Shown here: in pieces, positions 52,532-62,062 of the stretch | Numbering within the stretch: the stretch's first letter is position 1 | Layout of the letters: each line of letters opens with the position of its first letter | Origin: Desulfobacterales bacterium | Lineage (GTDB): Bacteria > Desulfobacterota > Desulfobacteria > Desulfobacterales > JAFDDL01 | Direction of reading: 5' to 3' | Length of the DNA: 64,000 bases | Assembly: GCA_034003325.1 (NCBI GenBank) | Contig: JAVEYW010000010.1 | Location: 62,001 to 126,000, forward strand | The notes under the pieces: generated by a model | What the model was told of the DNA's origin: nothing | The model's input: only the letters and a program-made list of their open reading frames with translations | Database searches by the model: none | Translations under genes and position numbers: made by a program

Positions 52532-53761
52532 TTATTCTCCTTTCAGCGCGCTTTTGATCCGGGCCATGGCCTGCTGAACATTTTCAAAGCTGTTAAACGC
52601 GCTGATGCGGATATACCCCTGTCCACATTTGCCGAAGCCGACGCCGGGCGTGCAAACGACACCCGCCGTGTTTAACAGAAGATCAAAAAATTCCCAGGAA
52701 TCCCTTTTGCCGTCAATCCAGATATAGGGGGAATTTTCGCCACCGGCGCAATCATAGCCCAGCGCGCCGATCTCTTCGCGAATCAGGGCCGCATTTTTCA
52801 TATAATACTGAATCAACGCCTTTACTTGCGTCTTTCCCTCCTCGCTGTAAACCGCTTCGGCCGCGCGCTGCACCGGGTAGGAGACACCGTTGAACTTGGT
52901 GCTGTGCCTGCGGTTCCACATGGCATGAAGCGCGTGTTTTCCGCCGGTTGCATCATAGGCCATGCATGCTTTGGGAACCACGGTGTAGGCGCACCGGGTG
53001 CCCGTAAAGCCGGCGGTTTTGGAGAAGCTTCGAAACTCCACGGCCACCTCCCCCGCCCCTTCAATTTCATAAATGGAGCGCGGCAGGGTATCATCTTTGA
53101 TGAACGCCTCATACGCCGCATCAAAAAGGATGAGCGCCTCGTGTTGCCGCGCATAATCCACCCATTCCGTTAATGCCGCCCGGCTGATCGTGGCGCCCGT
53201 GGGGTTGTTGGGAAAACATAGGTAGATCAGATCCACGGGGGTATCGGGCAGCTTCGGCACAAACCCGTTTTCCGCCGTGCTTTCCAGGTAAATGAGATTC
53301 TGAAAGCGGCCGTCTTCAAATTGGCCGGTTCTGCCGGCCATGACATTGGTATCCAGATAGACCGGGTAAACCGGATCCGGCAACGCGATTCTGATATCCG
53401 CCGCAAAGAGTTCCTGAAAGTTGCCGGTGTCGCATTTGGCGCCGTCGCTCACGAACACCTCATCCGCTTCAATGTGCGCGCCATAGGCCTGAAAATCGTT
53501 TTTCGCGATCTTCTCTCGCAGAAAATCGTACCCCTGCTCCGGGCCGTACCCGCGAAACCGCGTGTCATCCGCCATTTCATCCACGGCCCGGTGAAACGCC
53601 TCGATACAGGCGGGCGGCAAGGCCCGGGTCACATCCCCGATGCCGAGTTTAATAATCGATTTTTCGGGGTTTGCGGCCTGAAACGCCGAAACCCGTTTGG
53701 CAATCTGAGAAAAAAGGTAGGATGCCTGCAACTTCAGATAATTTTCATTGATTTTGATCAT
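52532..53761 (-). CDS. dapL: LL-diaminopimelate aminotransferase
   Basis: The one-step transamination of tetrahydrodipicolinate to LL-diaminopimelate. The 409-residue protein has [31 protein letters not shown], the [15 protein letters not shown] segment, and the PLP lysine in [20 protein letters not shown]. This DapL shortcut is typical of Desulfobacterota, plants and some bacteria, so the organism probably lacks the succinylase branch. It is upstream of lysA and downstream of an Lrp-type regulator. Confidence 0.95.
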   Translation of the reverse strand: MIKINENYLKLQASYLFSQIAKRVSAFQAANPEKSIIKLGIGDVTRALPPACIEAFHRAVDEMADDTRFRGYGPEQGYDFLREKIAKNDFQAYGAHIEADEVFVSDGAKCDTGNFQELFAADIRIALPDPVYPVYLDTNVMAGRTGQFEDGRFQNLIYLESTAENGFVPKLPDTPVDLIYLCFPNNPTGATISRAALTEWVDYARQHEALILFDAAYEAFIKDDTLPRSIYEIEGAGEVAVEFRSFSKTAGFTGTRCAYTVVPKACMAYDATGGKHALHAMWNRRHSTKFNGVSYPVQRAAEAVYSEEGKTQVKALIQYYMKNAALIREEIGALGYDCAGGENSPYIWIDGKRDSWEFFDLLLNTAGVVCTPGVGFGKCGQGYIRISAFNSFENVQQAMARIKSALKGE

Positions 53762-53849
53762 CGTCTCATTCCCTTATGCTACATTTAAAAAAGACGGAAA
53801 ACCACGGGCGCAAGTTTCAACCGCACGCCTGTCCATCCGCCGATTATCT

Positions 53850-54323
53850 TCACGTCTGCGCGGGCTGCAACGCGTCCAATGGAATGCGGCTGGTCTCTTT
53901 GAAGGTTTCAAGGACCATATGCGTTTGCGTCTTCTCAACTCCCGCCATGGCACCGATACGGTTTTGAATCAGAGCGGCCAGCGTCCGGTGATCCGCAACC
54001 CGAACCTTTAGCAAAAAGCCATCACGGCCCGCAATATAATGAACCTCCTGAACTTCCGGAATTTCCGAAAATCGCTCACTATAAGAAATCGCAGCCGGCC
54101 CGGGCGCGACCCGAACGAAGACAAATGCCACAAGGCTTCTGCCCAGAAGATCAGGATTGAGCCGAACCTCATACCCGTCAATGAATCCTTGTTTCTCAAG
54201 CTTTCGAATACGCTCGAGAACCGCCGATGGCGCCATACCGACCAGCCGGGCCACCTCCACGTTCGGAATGCGGGCCTTTTCCTGAAGTATCTTTAGAATC
54301 TGAAAGCTGATTTCGTCAATCAT
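53850..54323 (-). CDS. Lrp/AsnC-family transcriptional regulator
   Basis: A 157-residue protein with an N-terminal HTH (ILKILQEKARIPNVEVARLV, then SAVLERIRKLEKQGFIDGYE) and a RAM ligand domain (VAFVFVRV, then VQEVHYIAGRDGFLLKVRV with the conserved GxxD). It sits upstream of dapL-lysA on the same strand with 88 bases between, so it may regulate lysine genes or sense an amino acid; this is inferred. Confidence 0.88.
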   Translation of the reverse strand: MIDEISFQILKILQEKARIPNVEVARLVGMAPSAVLERIRKLEKQGFIDGYEVRLNPDLLGRSLVAFVFVRVAPGPAAISYSERFSEIPEVQEVHYIAGRDGFLLKVRVADHRTLAALIQNRIGAMAGVEKTQTHMVLETFKETSRIPLDALQPAQT

Positions 54324-54620
54324 TCTTTATTACCCTTATTTTTTAGTCTTATCGACAACTATTTATCTTATGTCAAGAATTTAATTCTGCTAATAAGGAT
54401 ATTATCAGAAATACTGACAGATTCGCCCCAAAAGCTGCCTGCATATATATTACCCGGTCGCTTCTCAATAAGCGAAAAAATCGGATACTTTCTAACCATT
54501 CACTTTCCGGCCTTTTTTCCGTCATTCGAGCCCCCTTGACCAATCGGCCTCGGTGCTTATGTTTCTTTACAACATGATTTCAGGCTGTTGATATTACGAA
54601 GGCCACACCAAGACAGTCCA

Positions 54621-54636
54621 TGGCACGGCAATTGCT
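54621..54636 (+). promoter_or_regulatory. Sigma-54 promoter for the ZraP-like gene
   Basis: TGGCAC, GGCAA, TTGCT matches the -24/-12 consensus fully, about 140 bases before the ATG at 54779. E. coli zraP is also sigma-54 dependent. The 54324-54620 interval holds no other clear feature. Confidence 0.82.
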
Positions 54637-54778
54637 GTCTCAAGAAATATATCAGCAGTTGCGGATTGGGAGAAAACAGGTAAAATGAAGAGGCATCCCT
54701 TCACCCATAAAACTGAAACATCATGAGAATCCGCACTATCAGCATTCGTTAATATACATACAACTAAGGAGAAATCAC

Positions 54779-55324
54779 ATGTTGCACTTAACCGGAAGAA
54801 AAATCGTAATGGTTGCGTCACTCGTATTGACGGTGGCGTTCAGTACCTGGGCATTTGCAGCGGAGGAGTCCGTAACGGACGCGCCAAAGGCCGGCGCCAT
54901 GGGGTATCACCATGGCGGCTCTCCTCACGGTAAGGGCGGGCCTGCCGATAAAGCATCCGGCATGCCATGCGGACAAAATCTCAGTAAGGAAGAAATGGAA
55001 AAAATTCAAGCCGTGTGTGAACGTTTTTTTAAGGACACGGAAAGTTTGCGCATGGACATAAAATCAAAACATCTTGCCGTAAAGAGTGAATTGGCCAAGG
55101 CCGCACCGAACGGAGACAACGCTCTTGCGCTGCAAAAGGAATTATCCACCCTTGAAGCGCAACTGGATCAAAAACGCATTGTGCATTTTCTTGAAATCAA
55201 GAAAATATCCCCGACTGCCGCAATGGGTTGCATGGACGGGAGGATGAAGCGCCATATGGATAAGGGGCCGAAACAAATGAGCGGCGACTGTCCTATGATG
55301 GGCGGTCAAAGGATGGGCAGATAA
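54779..55324 (+). CDS. ZraP/Spy/CpxP-like periplasmic protein
   Basis: The 181-residue protein has a signal peptide (VASLVLTVAFSTWAFAAE) and a helical Spy/ZraP-like region (LSKEEMEKIQAVCERFFKDT, SLRMDIKSKHLAVKSELAKA, the LxTLEAQLDQKR pair). His/Gly/Met-rich tails (MGYHHGGSPHGKGG; CPMMGGQRMG) suggest metal binding. It would be a periplasmic zinc-stress or folding-stress chaperone. It precedes the DegP gene by 56 bases on the same strand, suggesting a joint envelope-stress response. Confidence 0.82.
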   Translation: MLHLTGRKIVMVASLVLTVAFSTWAFAAEESVTDAPKAGAMGYHHGGSPHGKGGPADKASGMPCGQNLSKEEMEKIQAVCERFFKDTESLRMDIKSKHLAVKSELAKAAPNGDNALALQKELSTLEAQLDQKRIVHFLEIKKISPTAAMGCMDGRMKRHMDKGPKQMSGDCPMMGGQRMGR

Positions 55325-55380
55325 GTTACCGCCCGGTGAAATAGAGTTAAGACTTTCTACCAAGGTGAAAGGGGTGTCTC

Positions 55381-56844
55381 ATGACAAGAACAAAAGCTGT
55401 GAGCCGGCAAGTAATTTTACACCGAGCAACGATGCTGCCGATTCTGACCGTTACTCTGATGGCGTTTTTTATTCTTACATTTTATGGACCGGCCCGGGCC
55501 GCCTGGAACGACGGGGCGAACACACCGCTAAGCTTTAAGGACCTGGCGGAAAAGGCGTCCCCCGCCGTGGTTAACATTCGAACCGTCAAAACCATGAAAG
55601 GCGGCGGCCGGGTGTTTCGCCACTTTTCCCCGGGGCCATGGGGAGATAACGACCCTCGCAAAGAATTTTTTGAGCGCTTCTTCGGCCCGCAGCAACAGCA
55701 GGAATACAAGCAAAGAAGTCTCGGCTCCGGATTCATCGTCAGCTCCGACGGGTATATCGTCACCAACAATCATGTGGTAGAGGATGCCGACGAAATCCGT
55801 GTCATATTGAAGGATGGAAAAGAATATGATGCCACTATCGAGGGAAGGGATTCCAATACGGATCTGGCGCTCATCAAAATAAAATCCGGTGATTCTCTCC
55901 CCAACCTTCCGCTGGGGAATTCCGACCACCTGAACGTCGGAGAGTGGGTCGTCGCCATCGGCAGCCCCTTCGGGCTGGAACAAACGGTTACAGCGGGCAT
56001 CATCAGCGCCAAGGGCCGGGTCATCGGCTCCGGACCGTATGACGATTTTCTTCAGACGGATGCATCCATCAACCCGGGGAACAGCGGTGGGCCATTACTG
56101 AACATGAACGGAGAGGTGGTCGGTATCAACACCGCCATTATCGCCAGTGGGCAAGGTATCGGTTTTGCCATCCCGGTCAACATGGCGAAAGGTATTATTG
56201 ACCAGTTAAAACAACATGGCGAAGTGGTTCGGGGCTGGCTTGGGGTTCAAATACAGGATCTTACGGAAGAGCTTCGGGAATATTACAACGTCAAGGATAA
56301 AAAGGGGGCGCTGGTGCTCGAAGTCATCAAAGGAGATCCGGCCGATAAAGCGGGTATCAAGGCCAAGGACGTTATCAGCGAAGTTAACGGAAAACCCATT
56401 GAATCCGTCCGCGATCTGACCCGAACCATCGCGGAAATTCCCGTAGGTGAAACCGCTGCGGTCAAGGTGATCAGGGGCGGGAAGGAAAAAATGATTAAGG
56501 TGCATATCGCCAAAAGAGAAGATCAAAAGGCCAGTGCCCAGTCATCCATGGATAAAACGGATGATGATTTAGGCCTCCGCGTAACGGAAATCACACCGGA
56601 AATGGTGAGTCGCTATCAATTGCCCGAAAATGAAGGCGTTATTATTACGCAGATTTCGCCGGACAGCAAGGCGATGCAAGCCGGTTTGCAGGTAGGTGAT
56701 GTGATCAAGGAAATCAACCACCGTGAAATAAAAACCCAGAAAGACTACGAAGATGCCCTGACCGCTGCCGAGTCGAGCAAGGAAATCAGCATGTTTGTCC
56801 GCAGGCAAAATGCCGGCTTTATTGTCATTAAAATCCGCCGGTAG
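55381..56844 (+). CDS. degP: DegP/HtrA-family periplasmic serine protease
   Basis: The 487-residue protein has an N-terminal hydrophobic signal (MAFFILTFYGPARAA), a trypsin-like domain with catalytic His131 (TNNHVVED), Asp161 (SNTDLALI) and Ser235 (NPGNSGGPL), and two PDZ domains (VRGWLGVQIQDL onward, then RVTEITPEMVSRYQ onward). Length and layout are standard. It degrades or holds misfolded envelope proteins. With the sigma-54-controlled gene upstream it forms a probable stress operon. Confidence 0.95.
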   Translation: MTRTKAVSRQVILHRATMLPILTVTLMAFFILTFYGPARAAWNDGANTPLSFKDLAEKASPAVVNIRTVKTMKGGGRVFRHFSPGPWGDNDPRKEFFERFFGPQQQQEYKQRSLGSGFIVSSDGYIVTNNHVVEDADEIRVILKDGKEYDATIEGRDSNTDLALIKIKSGDSLPNLPLGNSDHLNVGEWVVAIGSPFGLEQTVTAGIISAKGRVIGSGPYDDFLQTDASINPGNSGGPLLNMNGEVVGINTAIIASGQGIGFAIPVNMAKGIIDQLKQHGEVVRGWLGVQIQDLTEELREYYNVKDKKGALVLEVIKGDPADKAGIKAKDVISEVNGKPIESVRDLTRTIAEIPVGETAAVKVIRGGKEKMIKVHIAKREDQKASAQSSMDKTDDDLGLRVTEITPEMVSRYQLPENEGVIITQISPDSKAMQAGLQVGDVIKEINHREIKTQKDYEDALTAAESSKEISMFVRRQNAGFIVIKIRR

Positions 56845-56865
56845 CTAAAAAGTGCCATCGGTTTA

Positions 56866-56897
56866 ACCGGTTCAGTCGCAACCGCGGCTGAACCGGT
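56866..56897. terminator. Inverted repeat between convergent degP and small-protein genes
   Basis: ACCGGTTCAG (56866-56875) and CTGAACCGGT (56888-56897) form a 10-base-pair stem with a 12-base loop. There is no clear T-run, so a bidirectional or Rho-assisted terminator is likely. Confidence 0.5.
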
Positions 56898-56903
56898 CTG
56901 ATG

Positions 56904-57212
56904 TTAACCTTCCGGTCCCTGCCCCTTTCGGCGCGCGGCAACAAAAGCAGCCACTCCGAACAGGCCGAAAATATAACCGAGGCCCGCAAAAACGTCTTTG
57001 ATTCCCGGTTTATTAAGGTCTGATCGCAACGCCGCGATTTCCCGCTGAATACGCCGCAATTCGCCGGACAACTTGCTGTTTTGCGCCTTTATTAGCGTCA
57101 TGACCGCTTGCGAGTCCTCATCCGGCGGACTTTGCGCCAAAAGGAAACTCGGGGGAACCACTAGAAAGAGGCACAACCCGCCGATGATAATACCTCTTTG
57201 AATCGTTGTCAT
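56904..57212 (-). CDS. Small two-helix membrane protein, NikN/CbiN-like accessory
   Basis: The 102-residue protein has an N-terminal hydrophobic segment/signal (IIIGGLCLFLVVPPSFLLA), a charged loop (KLSGELRRIQREIAALRSDL) and a C-terminal helix (VFAGLGYIFGLFGVAAFVAA). This two-helix-plus-loop topology resembles CbiN/NikN small subunits of ECF metal transporters. The start overlaps the nikL-like stop (ATGA). No NikM, NikQ or NikO core follows in the window, as degP is convergent, so it may be an orphan accessory or belong to another transporter elsewhere. Confidence 0.55.
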   Translation of the reverse strand: MTTIQRGIIIGGLCLFLVVPPSFLLAQSPPDEDSQAVMTLIKAQNSKLSGELRRIQREIAALRSDLNKPGIKDVFAGLGYIFGLFGVAAFVAARRKGQGPEG

Positions 57213-57541
57213 TTCCCGGCCTCCACTTCGGCTTTTTTCAGTTTAAAGCTGTTTTTGTGTCCCATACCCGCTTCAATCACTATATTCAAATCATCGACTT
57301 TCGGAATGGCAAACCCGAACAGCCCCTCTTTATCGGTCGCACCTTCCAGGAGCAGATTGTCCCGGCTGTCATAAACCAGCACTTTGCCGCTTTCCACCGG
57401 TTTTCCATCCGGAAAGTAGCTCTCGGTGTAAACCTTCCCACCTTCAGCGTAGGCAAAAAGGTTCACCTTGTGCGCCAGCGCGATGCCATCGGCCACCAGC
57501 AGCATAACCGCCGAAACAAGAAGATAAGTTAAACGCTTCAT
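57209..57541 (-). CDS. nikL: NikL-like periplasmic protein
   Basis: From ATG 57541 (AAGGAGGG just upstream) the 110-residue product has a signal peptide (LLVSAVMLLVADGIALA) and a small beta domain (NLFAYAEGGKVYTESYFPDG, then GKVLVYDSRDNLLLEGATD) of the carboxypeptidase-regulatory type. KEGG-style nickel transport modules use NikL with NikK in this order. The His after the signal (AHKVNLFA) could ligate metal. It is inferred to help nickel or cobalt uptake. Confidence 0.65.
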   Translation of the reverse strand: MKRLTYLLVSAVMLLVADGIALAHKVNLFAYAEGGKVYTESYFPDGKPVESGKVLVYDSRDNLLLEGATDKEGLFGFAIPKVDDLNIVIEAGMGHKNSFKLKKAEVEAGK

Positions 57542-57643
57542 CACACCCTCCTTAAACCTTAAATCCATTGGCGGCTCAGAACATGAGCACCCCACACATC
57601 AAGTGCAGGGCGCCAAATAAAGGGATTTAAAAACCGGCCGTCG

Positions 57644-58453
57644 CTATTTCATATCCCGGGTATGCACCCAATAGACGGCACCGATCTCAACGCCCTTTTC
57701 CTGTCCATCGTGCTTCAGCTTCCAATCGGCTTCGGATAGGGCCGCAAACCCCCACCAGCCGGCCCTTGGCATGGCATAGCTGAAAACGCCATTGACATCG
57801 GCCTTGACCACTTGCGTCACATAAGGATCCGCCGGCGGAACAACAGCGCTGACATTTTCAGGGGATGCGTTCAGATACTCGATCTCGACCTCGGCAAAGG
57901 GAACCGGCTTGCCCTTAAGCAGTACCTGTCCGGTGAACAGATTCCCGGTCCATAACCCGTATGGCCGGGTAAACGGAATGATCTCCGTTTCCAACCCCAC
58001 CGGCATATCCCATCCTTCCTCCAGCCCCAGCGCATTCACACAGACCTTGGTATAATGAATGATAAAGACGTCCTCGGCAGGTTCCCAATAAGGCGTGGGT
58101 TTCACATAGAAGGTATAGTCTCCGGGCCTGCGAATCTGGAAATCAGTCGTCCAAAAGGTAAATTTTTCTTTCTGGTCTGGGCCGTTCCCTTTGGCAGTCT
58201 GAAGCGTGCCCAGCAAATCGGCCTTTTTGCCGTCATGAACCACGCCGAACTGTTCGGGCCTGACCATCTCCATGTAATGGCCCTCCAGGGGATGAATGAA
58301 CTTGACCTGAAGGGTCAAGGTTTTGGTGTCCTCCTGGGTCACGATGTCATCAGCGGGTGTGATCGTGCCAAAATGAGCCGACGCCTGATTGGCAGCCAAC
58401 CATATAACCGTTATGATCACGACGAATAAAATGGGATTTTTTGAGTGCTTCAT
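57644..58453 (-). CDS. nikK: DUF4198 / NikK-CbiK-like periplasmic protein
   Basis: The 269-residue exported protein starts at ATG 58453 (GGAGG six bases upstream) with a signal peptide ([20 protein letters not shown]). The mature part has the DUF4198 layout: [24 protein letters not shown], then [19 protein letters not shown] and a terminal aromatic domain. The N-terminal His and H-rich sites suit metal binding in nickel uptake. The gene is followed by nikL and the small membrane protein, and preceded by a porin. Confidence 0.72.
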   Translation of the reverse strand: MKHSKNPILFVVIITVIWLAANQASAHFGTITPADDIVTQEDTKTLTLQVKFIHPLEGHYMEMVRPEQFGVVHDGKKADLLGTLQTAKGNGPDQKEKFTFWTTDFQIRRPGDYTFYVKPTPYWEPAEDVFIIHYTKVCVNALGLEEGWDMPVGLETEIIPFTRPYGLWTGNLFTGQVLLKGKPVPFAEVEIEYLNASPENVSAVVPPADPYVTQVVKADVNGVFSYAMPRAGWWGFAALSEADWKLKHDGQEKGVEIGAVYWVHTRDMK

Positions 58454-58516
58454 ACCTGCCTCCTCTATCATTAATCGGGGTTGTGGTTCAATTTATTTGG
58501 AAATGATCGTTCGTTG

Positions 58517-59647
58517 CTAAAACTCAATTGCAAGCTGCGCGATAAAAGAATCCGTCTCCTGAGCATCCTCTTCGAATTCTCCTCGCAAATATTCAAGGGC
58601 AAGATGGGTGTTTTTAAAGAACCCCCAATTCGCGACCGCACCATACTGGGTTTCCGGCAAAAATTCCGCGCCGCCGTCTTTCGATCCGCCATAACGGGCC
58701 GCCACTTCAATGTTTTCGACAATCGAAAAACCCAATTCCACATGCCAGGCAGAGGGCTTTCGCGCCGTCGTATCAGCCGCGTCATATAATTCTCCGGCAT
58801 CGAAATCATCGAGAGCGGCAACGTACTCCCCGATGATCTTAAAACGCGCCAGCAACTCAAATACAACAAATGCGCTCCAGCCGCCGACAAGGTCATTGAC
58901 AGCATCGACCGCAACCGATTCGGATAAATTATCCGACGAGGCCAGATTCGAAATGTAGGAGGCGCCAACCGTTAGAGATTCGATAGGCCGGGCGGAAATG
59001 GCGGCGACAAAGCTATCGATCCTGTCGTCATCGCCGCTTTCATCAATTTCACCGTTGAATGCACCCACGCAGATATCGATCATTTCACCGCCGATGCGGT
59101 ACCCGGCCACCACGGCCCCCTCGTTGGTCTCACCCAGAATCAATGGGTTCGGATCGGTCACAAAATGCGTTTCGAAGTTACCGAAAGGAATGTATTGCCG
59201 GCCGGCGATCAGATAGGCGGGAAACGCCTCTGTGCCATTCAGGGTAATGAAACCTTCATCCACGAAGACATCTTCCTCCTCATATTTGAACAACACATGC
59301 CCCTCGATATGATCTGAGATTTTGGCGTCCACCGCGAGTTCCACCGTAGCCAGGTCTACGTCGCCGGTGCCCTCATCCTCAGCGGCCGAATCCGTAAAAT
59401 CAATTTTTTCATACCCCGCTTCCACTTCAACAAGACCACTGATTTGAACGCGGTCGAACCAGTTATCCCCCGTAACCGCGGGGCTGATCGCTTTTTCTAA
59501 ATTTGAAACACGGTCTTCAAGGCTTTTAACGCCGCCGGCTTGGGTGATTTGTTCCGCTGAGTCTTCCGGTATCGTGTTCTGCGCCATTACGGGCATTGCA
59601 TGCGTACAGACCAGAAGCAAACATGACAACCATAGAATCTCCTTCAT
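58517..59647 (-). CDS. LbtU-like outer-membrane porin
   Basis: From ATG 59647 (AAGGAGGG upstream) the protein has a signal peptide (LSCLLLVCTHAMPVMAQ), a coiled-coil segment (VKSLEDRVSNLEKAIS) and a barrel with regular strands (VQISGLVEVEAGYEKIDF, HIEGHVLFKYEEEDVF, RQYIPFGNFETHFVTDP) ending in AQLAIEF with terminal Phe. RQYIPFGNFETH matches the LbtU siderophore-porin family. It heads the minus-strand set with NikK/NikL-like genes, so it may pass metal complexes. Confidence 0.75.
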   Translation of the reverse strand: MKEILWLSCLLLVCTHAMPVMAQNTIPEDSAEQITQAGGVKSLEDRVSNLEKAISPAVTGDNWFDRVQISGLVEVEAGYEKIDFTDSAAEDEGTGDVDLATVELAVDAKISDHIEGHVLFKYEEEDVFVDEGFITLNGTEAFPAYLIAGRQYIPFGNFETHFVTDPNPLILGETNEGAVVAGYRIGGEMIDICVGAFNGEIDESGDDDRIDSFVAAISARPIESLTVGASYISNLASSDNLSESVAVDAVNDLVGGWSAFVVFELLARFKIIGEYVAALDDFDAGELYDAADTTARKPSAWHVELGFSIVENIEVAARYGGSKDGGAEFLPETQYGAVANWGFFKNTHLALEYLRGEFEEDAQETDSFIAQLAIEF

Positions 59648-59731
59648 TCGAACCAACCCTCCTTTATTAAACGAAACCATTGCCTGCTGGATCAACGGAC
59701 GTTTCTTTATGGTGCGTTCCCCCTAACAAAC

Positions 59732-59790
59732 AAAAAAAGCCACAAAGGGTCATCCCCTTTCGGGTGTATGAACCTTCGTGGCCTTTTTTT
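59732..59790. terminator. Bidirectional terminator-type hairpin
   Basis: A7, then a long imperfect stem from GCCACAAAGG to CCTTCGTGGC (59739-59782) with inner CCC/GGG pairs, then T7. It has A- and T-runs on both sides so it can work in both directions. On the minus strand its inner loop is CCCGAAAGGG, a GNRA tetraloop. Confidence 0.7.
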
Positions 59791-60043
59791 GCTATTTATG
59801 ATCCACTCCCTGTCAACCATCAACAGGGAATAGGGTATCCGTGGACTTTGCTCTCGTACGATCGGCTTCAGCCGAAATTAAGAGATCTCACTACAACAAG
59901 CTGTGCTATGAAGTCAAATAGTTTTTGTCCGGCGGCTTTCCTGCTTTCCCGATTTATAAGGCAATGTCAAGAACCCCGGACAGGCAAACGATCTGATAAG
60001 GGGGCCAAAAACCCGGTCACCACTCAGAACCGCGGTTGATTGC

Positions 60044-60262
60044 TTAAAAAAACAACACTGCTTGGCGCAGTGCTGCATTTTCACGAATCAGGGCCGCCTT
60101 ATCCTCCTCAGCCCACCGTTGGCTGATGAAAAATCCCGCAGCAAAGCCCAAACAAAAGATGGCGAAAATAATAACGGTAAACCACCGACCGTACTGCCAC
60201 CATTTGAACCGTATGTATCTTTTGCGATGGAATTGTTTCATGGTCATAGTATCGTCCCGCAT
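60044..60262 (-). CDS. Putative small single-pass membrane protein
   Basis: Encodes 72 residues: a basic N-terminus (KQFHRKRYIRFKWW), one hydrophobic helix (FTVIIFAIFCLGFAAGFFIS) and a short charged coiled tail (EEDKAALIRENAALRQ). The layout looks real, with an AGGA-type site before the ATG, but I recognise no family. It is transcribed toward the bidirectional terminator. Confidence 0.45.
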   Translation of the reverse strand: MRDDTMTMKQFHRKRYIRFKWWQYGRWFTVIIFAIFCLGFAAGFFISQRWAEEDKAALIRENAALRQAVLFF

Positions 60263-60817
60263 GCGATAGTCCTAATCGGGGGAAACAGGGGGTATCAACC
60301 CCGAAGAGAACCCTTGCCGTTCATCATTGATCAAAACCTTTTTCCGCTTTGGTTCCCGTATAGCGTCACGCCCCTCATCATTATCAACAACAAAGAGACG
60401 AGGGGGTTCGAGGTAACGATATAATCCAAAACCAAAAAAATTATATCACCTTTTTGCTTCAAAAAACCACTGAAACCGCTTATTTGAAGTTGTCAGATGC
60501 CGGCGCATAACCGTCGAAGGCGCTTCGTATGGAACTTTCAGGATCCGTAACAGGCCAAACGATCCTTGAGAACGGCTCCTCATCTGTGTTAGACTATGCC
60601 GATCAAAGCATAAACGCACCTAACAACTTGAATATAAAATATAAAAAACAGTGCTTGCCGGATTTGTCGGCCCGTTTTTATCACACTGTGTATCGGAGCG
60701 AAAATATTTGAATTGGGGGTTGTTGTACCATGCCGTTTAGACCATGATGGGTTGACCGGTGACCGCAAGTGGGCCAACAACTGAGACTTACGTAACAGGA
60801 AAGTAAGACGGGGAAAA
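60263..60817. promoter_or_regulatory. Intergenic region with a possible promoter at 60566-60595
   Basis: TTGAGA (60566), 18 bases, TAGACT (60590) is a fair sigma-70-type promoter about 220 bases before the response-regulator gene. The rest is A/T-rich. No gene is seen. Confidence 0.35.
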
Positions 60818-61960
60818 ATGGATAAAATCAAGGAATCCATCCTCTTGGTTGACGATCAGCCGGCCAACCTTCAGGTGCTTATTCATACACTGGAGAGGCT
60901 CGGATGCAAGCTTTTGGTTGCCAAAAACGGCAAGGCGGCCTTGGCGATTGCGCAAAAAGCGCGCCCGGATCTCATTTTGCTGGATATCATGATGCCGGGA
61001 ATCAACGGATTTGAGGTGTGCCGACAGTTGAAAGAGAATCCGGACACGCAGAAAATACCTGTGATTTTCCTTTCCGCGCTTGATGAAACAGGCGATAAGG
61101 TGCATGGGCTGCAACTTGGTGCAGTGGACTATGTGGCCAAGCCCTTCCAGCCTGAGGAAATAATCGCCCGTGTGAACACCCATCTGACTATCCAACGCCT
61201 GAGCCGCGAAGTGCAACGGCAAAAAGATGAACTGGAGCATGAATTGCAGATCGTATCGCAACTCCAACGAAACCTTTTGCCTGAGCACCTGCCGCAAGTC
61301 GATGGGTTAAAACTTGCAGTGCACTATGAACCCTGCCGCTATACAGGCGGTGATTACTACGACGTTCTGAAACTGCCGAACGGCCTGCTGGCCATTCTGA
61401 TGGCTGATGTGGAAGGCCATAGCGCGCCGGCGACAGTCATGATGGCCATAACCTGTGCCCTGTTTCGTTCATGCCCGACCTGCCATACCAACCCGGATCA
61501 GTTGCTCTCCTGCATCAACGAAAACCTTTGTAAAGTGAACATGGAAAGCTTTGTCTCAGCAATCTACGCTGTTTACGACCCGCGTTGCAGAAAACTGAAA
61601 ATCGCTCGCGCCGGTCATCCACTTCCTATTCTCTACAGACCTTCCGAGAAAAAAACGACTGAAATACCCTGTGACGGCGTATTTCTGCTGGGATTTAAAT
61701 CTTATTCCGATAATGTTCCGGTTACCGAGGTCGCGCTTCAACCCGGCGACCGTCTGCTATTTTATACGGATGGTATCACCGATCGCGTCAGCGAGACACA
61801 GGAGCTCTACGGAACAAACCGCCTGTTACACCAATTCGGGGCTGCCGTCTCCGAGGACCCGGCAGCCGTCCTCAAAGGGATTGTCGATGACCTGTCACAA
61901 TTCGCGGGGGGTCGCCCGGCAGACGACGACCAAGCGATGTTGATGATCGTCGCCGAATGA
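60818..61960 (+). CDS. Response regulator with PP2C/SpoIIE-type phosphatase output
   Basis: The 380-residue protein has a receiver domain (phospho-acceptor Asp56 in LILLDIMMPG, K in YVAKPFQPEE), a coiled linker (LSREVQRQKDELEHELQIVS) and a SpoIIE-type Ser/Thr phosphatase domain (YTGGDYYDVLKL, FYTDGITDRVSE, the metal Asp in ADDDQAML). Phosphorylation probably controls dephosphorylation of an anti-sigma-factor antagonist or similar protein. The next gene, 103 bases on, is a hybrid-type histidine kinase, a likely partner. Confidence 0.92.
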   Translation: MDKIKESILLVDDQPANLQVLIHTLERLGCKLLVAKNGKAALAIAQKARPDLILLDIMMPGINGFEVCRQLKENPDTQKIPVIFLSALDETGDKVHGLQLGAVDYVAKPFQPEEIIARVNTHLTIQRLSREVQRQKDELEHELQIVSQLQRNLLPEHLPQVDGLKLAVHYEPCRYTGGDYYDVLKLPNGLLAILMADVEGHSAPATVMMAITCALFRSCPTCHTNPDQLLSCINENLCKVNMESFVSAIYAVYDPRCRKLKIARAGHPLPILYRPSEKKTTEIPCDGVFLLGFKSYSDNVPVTEVALQPGDRLLFYTDGITDRVSETQELYGTNRLLHQFGAAVSEDPAAVLKGIVDDLSQFAGGRPADDDQAMLMIVAE

Positions 61961-62062
61961 GCACCAATACTCTTGAAGTATCCTTCAAGAAGCGTGATTC
62001 ACGGGAAACCCTTTGCATGAAAATGCCGGGATCAGTTCGGCGGAAAGGAATAGGATGCGGCC

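Noticed and set aside
59732-59790. A riboswitch on the minus strand upstream of the porin
   Set aside because: The GNRA-capped stem is suggestive, but A- and T-runs on both sides make a bidirectional terminator the simpler reading.
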